From a virus, in the IMG/VR virus record IMGVR_UViG_3300034031_000013, positions 1-64,000 of that record: a stretch of DNA of 64,000 bases. One strand, written 5' to 3'. Every line of letters starts with the position of its first letter. Positions within the stretch are counted from its first letter, which is position 1. The notes under the pieces were generated by a model. It saw nothing but the letters and a program-made list of their open reading frames with translations, was not told where the DNA came from and did no database searches. Below are positions 57,774-64,000 of the stretch, piece after piece. Made by a program: the position numbers and the translations under genes.

Positions 57774-60700
57774 TTAAGCACCTCCTAGCCGATACGTCTT
57801 GATGTATCTGATACCTGACTGCTTTGATTGGATTGGCTTGGTTTTTTCTTTTAATGCCATAAGGGAATATCCAAATGCCATGCCCGCATCATAGTCGGTA
57901 CGTTCTTTAATGTTGAACTTGAGCATATCCCTTAAAATTCTAATGAAGTAGATTTTCTCCATGTTATTTAAGGCGTACTCTACCATTTCGGTAAGGTGTT
58001 CTTCCCGCGATTGCGTGTCTTGCGGGGCTATGCCGTATACTTCTGAGTCATCGGCACGTTTAGTAGTAACGAGGTAGCCGAATTTCTTTTTTTGGTCTAT
58101 AGGGCTTGCTAAGCGCCTTGCTTCGTCCGTTGCGTAATCCTCCCAATCGGTAGGTGAACGCTCGGCAAGCATCCGTATTCCGTAGTATTCTAAACCCCAA
58201 AAGATTTGATTGTGAAACTCCTGTTTAGTTTTTGGCCTGCCGATAAACATTGCTACTGGCATCCCTGAATTGTGCGGGTTAAGCGCATTTCGCCGTTTAA
58301 ATATCACACAGCAAGCATCCGAACCTTTATCAACCGTTTGCTTGGCGTTGGCGAATGTATCAAGCCCTGCCGCCCCGTACGAGGTGTTATCGGGGCATTT
58401 AATACTCCCCTTAAAGGCGAACTTATTTGCTTCTTCAAACGGCAGTAATTCAAGGATATGCCACATCCCTTCTGAATTATCTACAAATTCTACCTTTCCG
58501 CCATCGGGTTTCTTAAACAAGCCTCTACGCCCGTTTTCATCGCCTTTATGGGTAGCGTCGTTCCAAGGAGTTTTCCCTTTTGATTTTATAATTTCCTCTA
58601 CCCGCTCGATTTGATTATTGAGGTCGATTGTATTGAAGTGGCAAAGATTATTGGCGGATTTAAATACCTCCTCGGGATTGTAAGGAACCATACGAACCTC
58701 CTCCATGTAATCTTCGGGGTCGTTCTCTTTATTTTTACGCTGTAAATCGCAGTATTCTTTTGAGCCGATAAAGGCGTTTAGGCATCGAGGGTCTTTCTTA
58801 AGCCATTCTGTTTGCTCGGGTGTTGGGGTTTCTACAACGGAGTTGCCGAATTTGTCCACGAACCATTCATAGCCCATGAATCCTGGAATAAAGAGGCGGT
58901 ATAACTTCTTCTCGGTTTGCCCCATCGCATCCCGTTTCAACTGGCTTGAGCCGTCCCATACTGCTTTATAATTACTCCCGCCCTTATCTGCACTATTTAC
59001 GGTGGTAATCAATAGAAGCCGCCCAACGTTCTTGCCTGCAACTATACTTTTTAAAGCTATTGGCAGGTAAGCATTTATGTCAACCTCTTCCCATTTACCG
59101 CAATTCATCGAGAGGGTAAAATCCTCTAAAATCAACCGCTTGTCATCGAGGTTTTCCGTTTTCAGTTGTATCCCCACGTACTTACCAACACCTTCGGGTA
59201 TCACCTCTATTCTATTTCGCCTGTATTTAGCGGTTTGTTTATATGCCGGAAACTGCTTGCGGTTTAGTTTGGTTGGGATTATCGACAAATCACCACTTAT
59301 TGATACGACATAGCTATCCGTATTATAGTTTGTGTTTTTAAATCTGGGAGTTGATGTCGAGAAGCCTAACGATCTGGCAAGAAAGCAGATTTGGCCTATT
59401 AAATCTTCTCTTGACATGCAGATATGTATAGAGTATTTTCTTTGATCGCAATGACCATCTGTATCTATAATTCCTGCAAGTAACTGTAGCCGATTCTCCC
59501 TTGAATTAAACAGGTATTCATCCGGTATAAACTTATTTTTATAAACCCCCAATCGCTTCAACTCATTCAAAAGAGGATTTGATTTACTAGTTCTAACGTG
59601 CCTAACGAAATAAATACATTTGGCCTTTTTTGAATTTAGTGGCTGGTAAATTGATGTATCGTAGCCTAGTTTAGTTGCGTATTCTTTCAGATAGTCTATT
59701 AATTCACGATCTTCCGGTTCGTTTACAACAAACCCGATATTGCTACCAATCCCATCCCCAATCCAAGCACCGAAAACATAAGGGTCAATTAGGTTATCTA
59801 TTTCAGGAAAATCAATACCACTACTCCTTAGCCCAAATGTTGTCCGTTTCCTGTATTTGCCCAAGTTTATAAACTCCTCGGGGGTCATAGTCTTTATACC
59901 ATCGTCAAAAATTGACTTTACATTACACCTTTGCTCTAAGTATAACTTATGCTTTGAAGAAACGATATAATCTTTCGAGTAAGGCTGTTTGATACGGTAC
60001 ATGTCGTCGATACCCGAAACGGTATTTTGAACTTCTATTAGCTTCCCACCTTCGACAACAACCTTATCGCCAATCTTAATATCCTTAATCGCCTTGAAAG
60101 TATAGCCCTCAACCATGATTTTAGTTTCAGGATCGAAACACTCGTCAACTAAAAGCATCCATAATCCATCGCCGTCAAAAACGTTACCCGAAGTGGCTCT
60201 CCATTCAATCTTATTATTTAGTCCATCTCTGGTGCTAGATGTTGCCCGATCTTTAGAAGCTCTCTCTGGCGGTTTAGTTATATGTAAAACTTTAGCAGGG
60301 GTATCGTTGCCGCTAATGCGAGGTTTTAAAAACGGCGGCAGGCTAGCGAAGGCATTAACAAGCATCAACTTGAAAATCTTCTCCGCATCTCCTCCCGTCT
60401 TTGAAACTATTCCCTGTTCGATATTGGCCTTTATCAATGCGAATTGAAGCATTATGCTTATACTCATTGTAGAGACTCCAATACGCCTTCCCTTCATTAC
60501 GTTTCCGCCTCGACATCTGGGGTCGGAGAATACTATTTCCATAAATCGGAAGAATAAAAGCGAAGTATCCTTATATGTAGGGTACACCCCTTCCTTAGTA
60601 ATTGCCCATTGATGGAAGAAGTAACAGAACGCATTAAAGAACGTAGGGACTCCGTTAATTAGAATCCATTCACCGTTCATAATACGGTCTATTTCAGCTT

Positions 60701-60911
60701 CATACCAATCCCACTGTTCAGGAATAGGGTCTACATACCAGACCTTTCCCTGCTTGGGATCATCGTTCCAATCCCAAGACAAATATTCTTCGTGGCGATA
60801 CCATATTTGGTCTGTTTTTTTTAGATGAGAGCCGCGTATGTTTTTGATTTTCGGGATAGCAGGCGTAGTATAAATCAAGCCCTCGTAAATATCGAATGTC
60901 TGTACAGCCAT
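57774..60911 (-). CDS. terL: Large terminase subunit with intein, 1045 aa (699 after splicing)
   Basis: ATPase part: Walker A-like 'GRRIGVST' (about 142-149) and Walker B 'GLWMLLVDE' just before the intein. The intein occupies residues 258-603. The C-terminal nuclease part begins near 'GAAGLDTFANAKQTVDKGSD' with a probable metal Asp, and ends in 'MALKEKTKP'. Without the intein the length (699) fits large phage terminases of this group. It cuts and pumps DNA into the capsid through the portal encoded next. Overlaps the upstream gene by one base. Confidence 0.92.
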   Translation of the reverse strand: MAVQTFDIYEGLIYTTPAIPKIKNIRGSHLKKTDQIWYRHEEYLSWDWNDDPKQGKVWYVDPIPEQWDWYEAEIDRIMNGEWILINGVPTFFNAFCYFFHQWAITKEGVYPTYKDTSLLFFRFMEIVFSDPRCRGGNVMKGRRIGVSTMSISIMLQFALIKANIEQGIVSKTGGDAEKIFKLMLVNAFASLPPFLKPRISGNDTPAKVLHITKPPERASKDRATSSTRDGLNNKIEWRATSGNVFDGDGLWMLLVDECFDPETKIMVEGYTFKAIKDIKIGDKVVVEGGKLIEVQNTVSGIDDMYRIKQPYSKDYIVSSKHKLYLEQRCNVKSIFDDGIKTMTPEEFINLGKYRKRTTFGLRSSGIDFPEIDNLIDPYVFGAWIGDGIGSNIGFVVNEPEDRELIDYLKEYATKLGYDTSIYQPLNSKKAKCIYFVRHVRTSKSNPLLNELKRLGVYKNKFIPDEYLFNSRENRLQLLAGIIDTDGHCDQRKYSIHICMSREDLIGQICFLARSLGFSTSTPRFKNTNYNTDSYVVSISGDLSIIPTKLNRKQFPAYKQTAKYRRNRIEVIPEGVGKYVGIQLKTENLDDKRLILEDFTLSMNCGKWEEVDINAYLPIALKSIVAGKNVGRLLLITTVNSADKGGSNYKAVWDGSSQLKRDAMGQTEKKLYRLFIPGFMGYEWFVDKFGNSVVETPTPEQTEWLKKDPRCLNAFIGSKEYCDLQRKNKENDPEDYMEEVRMVPYNPEEVFKSANNLCHFNTIDLNNQIERVEEIIKSKGKTPWNDATHKGDENGRRGLFKKPDGGKVEFVDNSEGMWHILELLPFEEANKFAFKGSIKCPDNTSYGAAGLDTFANAKQTVDKGSDACCVIFKRRNALNPHNSGMPVAMFIGRPKTKQEFHNQIFWGLEYYGIRMLAERSPTDWEDYATDEARRLASPIDQKKKFGYLVTTKRADDSEVYGIAPQDTQSREEHLTEMVEYALNNMEKIYFIRILRDMLKFNIKERTDYDAGMAFGYSLMALKEKTKPIQSKQSGIRYIKTYRLGGA
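59103..60140 (-). other. Intein with LAGLIDADG homing endonuclease, 346 aa
   Basis: First residue Cys (CFDPETKIMVEGY, a Hint block A) and last residue Asn, followed by a +1 Cys (SMN|CGKWE). A block B-like region 'YIVSSKHKLYLEQR' lies about 70 residues in. Two dodecapeptides, 'YVFGAWIGDGI' and 'LLAGIIDTDGH', mark the endonuclease. Insertion falls exactly after the Walker B Asp-Glu, the most conserved part of the ATPase. The residue before the final Asn is Met rather than the usual His. Confidence 0.92.
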
Positions 60912-61330
60912 TATTTGCCCCCGATTCTTTTCTTAATGATAGCCTCCATTGGGTTCTCGCCTATCTTTAATCCTGTTACGCTCTTGGTTGGCTCTTCTGA
61001 CTGGCTTTCGGTTGTTTCCTCCTTTACCTCGGGTATCTTATCAAGCGCACTTACTACCTGCTGAAAGTTGTTGATGTGCTGAACTTCCTTAACCATTTTC
61101 AGGAATGTATCGACAAGCTTAGAAGAGAGTTCTACTTCTGTTCCATTGGGGTTCTTTTCCTCGGATGCGATGAGGTCAAGGTCTTTTGAGATTTTCCCTG
61201 CCATGTTATCTATTGAGCGGATAAGGAGTTTAACCTTAGCCCCCTGAAAGGATTGCAGTTCTTTTTCCAACGCCTCGATATATGCGTCTACGGTCTTGTC
61301 CTTGCTTCTAATTTGAGAATCTATCAACAT
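60911..61330 (-). CDS. Small terminase subunit candidate, 139 aa
   Basis: Mostly helical, lies immediately before the large terminase and shares one base with it. N-terminal basic helix (DSQIRSKDKTVDAYIEALEKEL) might bind DNA; the C-terminus is acidic then basic (KKRIGGK). No clear helix-turn-helix, so the call rests on position. Confidence 0.5.
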   Translation of the reverse strand: MLIDSQIRSKDKTVDAYIEALEKELQSFQGAKVKLLIRSIDNMAGKISKDLDLIASEEKNPNGTEVELSSKLVDTFLKMVKEVQHINNFQQVVSALDKIPEVKEETTESQSEEPTKSVTGLKIGENPMEAIIKKRIGGK

Positions 61331-61712
61331 AACTTTTCGCTTCGACGCTTAAACCTTTCTTGTTGTATATCTTGCTCATTTGATTGTCGCAAGCCTTTAT
61401 AGCCCATTCAGGCAGATTAAAATCCCGCTGAATCTCTTCCCAATCACACCGAGGCAATGTCATTTCCAATCGACCTTCCGCCCACATTTTGATATGAAGG
61501 TTAACCGACTTCTTGGTTATCATAAGCTTTCGTAAAAGCTCGGGCGTATCGCAGTTGGTGAGTTTTCCTTGGCTATCCCAATCGAAGAAAGCTCGTTTAA
61601 CATCTTTATCTCCAACAGCTACTAAATCAACCTGAGAACCGCAGAAATCTAATTTGTCGATATTGGATAGGTAGAACTCGTAGTCCTGATTGAATCGGAT
61701 TGAATACTTCAT
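61308..61712 (-). CDS. Hypothetical protein, 134 aa
   Basis: Mixed fold; 'AFFDWDSQGKLTNCDTPELLRKLMITKKSVNLHIKMW' in its centre, given here in order only. Overlaps the next gene by 23 bases and the previous one by 4. Possibly part of the packaging module. Unknown. Confidence 0.6.
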   Translation of the reverse strand: MKYSIRFNQDYEFYLSNIDKLDFCGSQVDLVAVGDKDVKRAFFDWDSQGKLTNCDTPELLRKLMITKKSVNLHIKMWAEGRLEMTLPRCDWEEIQRDFNLPEWAIKACDNQMSKIYNKKGLSVEAKSYVDRFSN

Positions 61713-62557
61713 GCCGTTTCTTTTAATACCGTTCCGTAAACACTATCATCGTCTAGCAAGCCCTGTACAGTGATAATTACGTTATCTCCGAACTTCTTAC
61801 CGCCTGACTTTCTTCGAAGCACTGTATCGCCTGATTTGTAGTCTCTTACCCTGCTCCCTACGGCTAATACTTCGGCTTCGGTATCCCTGCATGTAATGAA
61901 CATATCAAGGCTTACCTCATTCCCTTTTTTGGGTTCTCCCGCTACTAAAATCCTATCATTGGCGGGAATTATTTCACCGTCTACAATAGTTCCCATTACC
62001 TCTTTTTCTCTGATTCGGTAGTAGGCTTTTTTATCTATTTCGATCTCGTAAAGGGCGTGGGATTCCACAAAAACTACATCACCATCATTGAACTCCCCGT
62101 TGCCTCTTAAAAGCTTCGCTCTGTCTTTATGCTTGATTGTTCCCATGTAAATACCCGACTGTATCAGTTCTTCTTCTATCGGTTCACAAATCAGGTATTC
62201 GCCTAGCATATCAAATCCTAACTCATTGAATTTCAGGTAGATATCTTTAGGGTAACAGCGAAACAGTAGTTCTTTTTCGTGCTTTACGTGAGGCTGTAGC
62301 TGATGATCTTTGGTATCCTTGGCAATCTCTCCAAAGAACACCATGTGATGCACGTAGACCTTATCTCCGATGCTTAATTTAAGCGGGTTATCATCGGGTA
62401 TTGCCATGATAAAACCGATCTGACAATTTCTCCTTAATAGGTTGTTTTCAAAGGTTTTAACGATATGGAGAGGTTCGGGTAGCCCTATATCATACTTCTC
62501 CTTGTGTTCAAAATCTCCTTTAATAAGGTAAGTCCCGTTTTGTGACTTTAAGCTCAT
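61709..62557 (-). CDS. GroES-like double-domain protein, 282 aa
   Basis: Start at the ATG at 62557 because GGAGGA lies 7 bases upstream, a better site than the ATG at 62572. Two beta-barrel segments resemble co-chaperonin domains: 'KLSIGDKVYVHHMVFFGE' with a mobile-loop-like section, and 'VLAVGSRVRDYKSGDTVLRRKSGGKKF'. Phages such as T4 encode a GroES substitute to fold the capsid; this could be a larger relative. Sequence similarity is weak, so other OB-like roles are possible. Confidence 0.5.
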   Translation of the reverse strand: MSLKSQNGTYLIKGDFEHKEKYDIGLPEPLHIVKTFENNLLRRNCQIGFIMAIPDDNPLKLSIGDKVYVHHMVFFGEIAKDTKDHQLQPHVKHEKELLFRCYPKDIYLKFNELGFDMLGEYLICEPIEEELIQSGIYMGTIKHKDRAKLLRGNGEFNDGDVVFVESHALYEIEIDKKAYYRIREKEVMGTIVDGEIIPANDRILVAGEPKKGNEVSLDMFITCRDTEAEVLAVGSRVRDYKSGDTVLRRKSGGKKFGDNVIITVQGLLDDDSVYGTVLKETA

Positions 62558-63200
62558 TGAATAATCCTCCATAATAGTTGTTCATTCTGCGCCCCATCGG
62601 AGCCTGAATAATTTCTGTGATAAATTCCCTTCCTGTGTCGGTGATGAAATAGAGATTTCTGCGCTCTATCTGATGCACGTAGCCGAGGGCTGTATATTTT
62701 TTGATTGTTCTTGTCCAGTTGCTTGCTACCTCTACTCCGAACCGTCTTTTGATATCGTCTTTCCTGAATGGGTTGATCTGAACCCCTGCAATCAGAATTA
62801 GAAAGGCGGCATAGTCTATTTTTCCTTCGTCCTCGTACTGCTTGAATGAAATGATTGCCCTTGCCATTATCTCACACTTTTCAGGTGCTTGCCAGTCCGC
62901 CCATCTGCTTAGTGGTTGAGAAAAGAATCTGTCGTACCTGCTTAGTACCATCAAGTCTTTTCTGGCAGCTTGATATTTTAGTGAAATCTTGCGCCTCCTG
63001 TTCCACTCCAATCTCCACCTGTTATGCACCTTATCCACCGATGCCTTGCGCTTATCTGAAAGGTTTCTTGCCAGTGTAGCAAGCCTTCTCAATTCGATAT
63101 TTTCCTTGCGTAATTCGAAGATCATTTCCTTCATTTCCGCAACGGCTTTTAGCGTTGATGGCGTGGCATAACTTGTGATCTGTGGTATTTTCTTTTGCAT
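62520..63200 (-). CDS. Coiled-coil / winged-helix protein, 226 aa, possible late regulator
   Basis: Start at ATG 63200; a TTG 9 bases upstream is less likely. N-terminal coil (MKEMIFELRKENIELRRLATL), a basic middle, then a winged helix-turn-helix-like end ('KDDIKRRFGVEVASNWTRTIKKYTALGYVHQIERRNLYFI' split over two stretches). It overlaps the next gene by 38 bases. It could be a small terminase or the activator that reads the late promoter element. Confidence 0.62.
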   Translation of the reverse strand: MQKKIPQITSYATPSTLKAVAEMKEMIFELRKENIELRRLATLARNLSDKRKASVDKVHNRWRLEWNRRRKISLKYQAARKDLMVLSRYDRFFSQPLSRWADWQAPEKCEIMARAIISFKQYEDEGKIDYAAFLILIAGVQINPFRKDDIKRRFGVEVASNWTRTIKKYTALGYVHQIERRNLYFITDTGREFITEIIQAPMGRRMNNYYGGLFNELKVTKRDLPY

Positions 63201-63202
63201 AA

Positions 63203-63292
63203 TCAGCAATAAGCAGTTAATACACCCTCTCTCGCTTCCATATCTTCGATACAGCGAACTTTATTTCCAAAGACAACCAAATTACTGTCCAA
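63203..63292 (-). CDS. Possible small protein, 29 aa, TTG start
   Basis: Frame free of stops back to 63325, directly after the stop of the 63326 gene, in the same frame. The product reads like real protein ('NLVVFGNKVRCIEDMEAREG'). Either a TTG-started small gene or a readthrough extension of the upstream gene. Confidence 0.35.
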   Translation of the reverse strand: MDSNLVVFGNKVRCIEDMEAREGVLTAYC

Positions 63293-63325
63293 GAAAAATA
63301 ATTCGTTAGAGGGCTTTAAAATGCG

Positions 63326-63445
63326 TTACTTCTTTTTGGTGATTGAGGGGAATTTCTTTTTCATGCCTGCCGAGGCGACGGGCTTTCCCTTTGCGGCGAT
63401 GGTTGCCGCAATTTTAGGTTTTTTTGTTTCTCTTTCCTTTGCCAT
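63326..63445 (-). CDS. Small basic protein, 39 aa
   Basis: ATG to TAA. Lys-rich ends around an alanine/glycine-rich centre (IAATIAAKGKPVASAG), pI very high. It is the first gene after the operator-bearing promoter at 63458. Might bind nucleic acid or act as a regulator of the packaging operon. Confidence 0.6.
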   Translation of the reverse strand: MAKERETKKPKIAATIAAKGKPVASAGMKKKFPSITKKK

Positions 63446-63457
63446 GTTGTTTACAAT

Positions 63458-63491
63458 GTTTGTACAAACAAATTTAATCGTTTGTACAAAG
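63458..63491 (-). promoter_or_regulatory. Promoter with paired palindromic operators
   Basis: TAAATTTG on the minus strand (63469-63476) is an exact -7 box. GTTTGTACAAAC (63458-63469) overlaps its downstream edge and a second near-identical palindrome, GTTTGTACAAAG (63480-63491), covers the -33 side. Their centres are 22 bp apart, two helical turns, so two dimers would lie on one DNA face. Controls the terminase operon, ATG at 63445. Confidence 0.65.
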
Positions 63492-63504
63492 CACTTTTCG
63501 TAAA

Positions 63505-63840
63505 CTAGGCGGTTGCGGCAAACAGGTCGTATTGGTTTACGATCAGTTGGAGTTTCTTTTTTGGAAGGACAGGTTCGGCTTTATTGACAATCGGCATCCT
63601 GTAATCCATCGTTGATGGTATCTCCTGAATCTTCATCGCATATTGTATATCAGCGATGTTTGACCGCTTCCATTGCCCGTAACAGCGTATCATCGCCTCT
63701 TTGGTTCTAGCGGCGGCTTCTTTCTGCATGGTGATTAGGATAAATCGAATGTCGTCCTGATAGCCTACGTTGTAATTCTCGATGGCTCTTTTGAAGGCGG
63801 GGTGCTTTAGCGCGTAGTCGGTTTGCTCTGTGATTGTCAT
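63505..63840 (-). CDS. Hypothetical protein, 111 aa
   Basis: Start at the ATG at 63840; upstream sequence contains a TAATCTTTG promoter-like box. Charged, helical ('EQTDYALKHPAFKRAIENYN', 'KEAAARTKEAMIRCYGQWKR'), with a Lys-rich end. Unknown. It lies before the operator pair and may be an independent unit. Confidence 0.6.
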   Translation of the reverse strand: MTITEQTDYALKHPAFKRAIENYNVGYQDDIRFILITMQKEAAARTKEAMIRCYGQWKRSNIADIQYAMKIQEIPSTMDYRMPIVNKAEPVLPKKKLQLIVNQYDLFAATA

Positions 63841-63910
63841 TGTAGAGATTTGTTTTACAAAGATTACAATATTGTTGGACTTTTTCAAGTATTTGAAAAT
63901 AAATACATTG

Positions 63911-64000
63911 TTAATTTTTCTGCCACAGGTTAAATGATAACTGATTTAGAATATCTTTCTCGTTTGTTGTGAAATCTGGCTTGTCTCCATTGATGTATTC
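63911..64000 (-). CDS. C-terminal 29 residues of a gene that continues beyond the window
   Basis: Open frame from the right edge to a TAA at 63911-63913, ending 'LNQLSFNLWQKN'. The start is outside the window. Too short for a function call. Confidence 0.5.
   Translation of the reverse strand, partial: EYINGDKPDFTTNEKDILNQLSFNLWQKN

Noticed and set aside
63321-63503. Plus-strand hydrophobic frame of 60 codons
   Set aside because: Opposite a better minus gene (63326-63445) and across the operator pair; no start signal.
12494-64000. Recoding of UGA as an amino acid, suggested by the UCA anticodon
   Set aside because: Late and early genes end in UGA at well-placed positions and no gene has an in-frame UGA, so the genome uses the standard code.
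1-64000. CRISPR array, insertion sequence or rRNA
   Set aside because: No regularly spaced direct repeats, no transposase and no rRNA sequence were found.

Overview
The window is a nearly complete temperate phage genome, either a free phage contig or an excised prophage. Its host is most likely a member of the Bacteroidota. Supporting signs are: promoters of the Bacteroidota type (TTG, about 20 nt, then TAnnTTTG), start codons that mostly lack Shine-Dalgarno sequences, a typical Bacteroidota signal peptide (gene at 5372), and a Bacteroidota-style tyrosine integrase. There is no flanking chromosome, no rRNA, no insertion sequence and no CRISPR array.

Layout. (1) 1-1103: four small genes. (2) 1104-3400: a long gene-poor switch region with an XRE-type repressor on the minus strand (2974-3315) facing a rightward promoter with an operator-like palindrome. 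(3) 3445-15159: the early operon, mostly tiny tightly overlapping genes of unknown function, interrupted by non-coding RNA. This part has a type III hammerhead ribozyme (4862-4933), a folded RNA plus a tRNA-like element (7301-7539), two terminators, a clear viperin homologue (8126-8953), a recombination module (Rad52-like annealing protein, DUF3127 ssDNA-binding-like protein, PD-(D/E)XK nuclease, RuvC-like resolvase, NinG-like HNH protein, HAD phosphatase) and a second tRNA whose best fold has a UCA anticodon. (4) 15156-17210: integrase, a probable attP with two pairs of arm-type repeats, and a small winged-helix-like gene. (5) 17503-22273: a second rightward block of small accessory genes (ASCH domain, zinc-ribbon proteins). 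(6) 22274-22733: convergent terminators. (7) 22734-63888: the leftward late region: spanin-like lipoprotein, holin and endolysin candidates, tail spikes and fibres, a trio of presumed DNA-ejection proteins including a 2043-residue giant, tail/connector proteins, capsid, scaffold, portal, and a large terminase interrupted by an intein. The absence of a tape-measure or tail-tube gene and the shape of the structural block suggest a short-tailed (podovirus-like, perhaps crAss-related) virion. Two rightward cargo genes (lipoprotein and acyltransferase, 26098-27601) sit inside the late block under a host-type promoter and look like lysogenic-conversion genes.

The least expected structure is regulatory. 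Seven late promoters share a 14-bp element (GGCGCTTTTGGCGG-like on the plus strand, so CCGCC-AAAA-CCGCC in the direction of transcription) placed exactly 13 bp upstream of a TAnnTTTR -7 box. Most directly follow the terminator of the preceding unit, and two have the promoter inside the loop of that terminator, so upstream RNA would stop but RNA started there would not. Several of these starts appear leaderless. Together with the phage-borne viperin and the hammerhead-bearing RNA, these are the parts most worth following up.

Limits: all functions come from reading translated sequence and motifs by eye; no database search or folding program was run.
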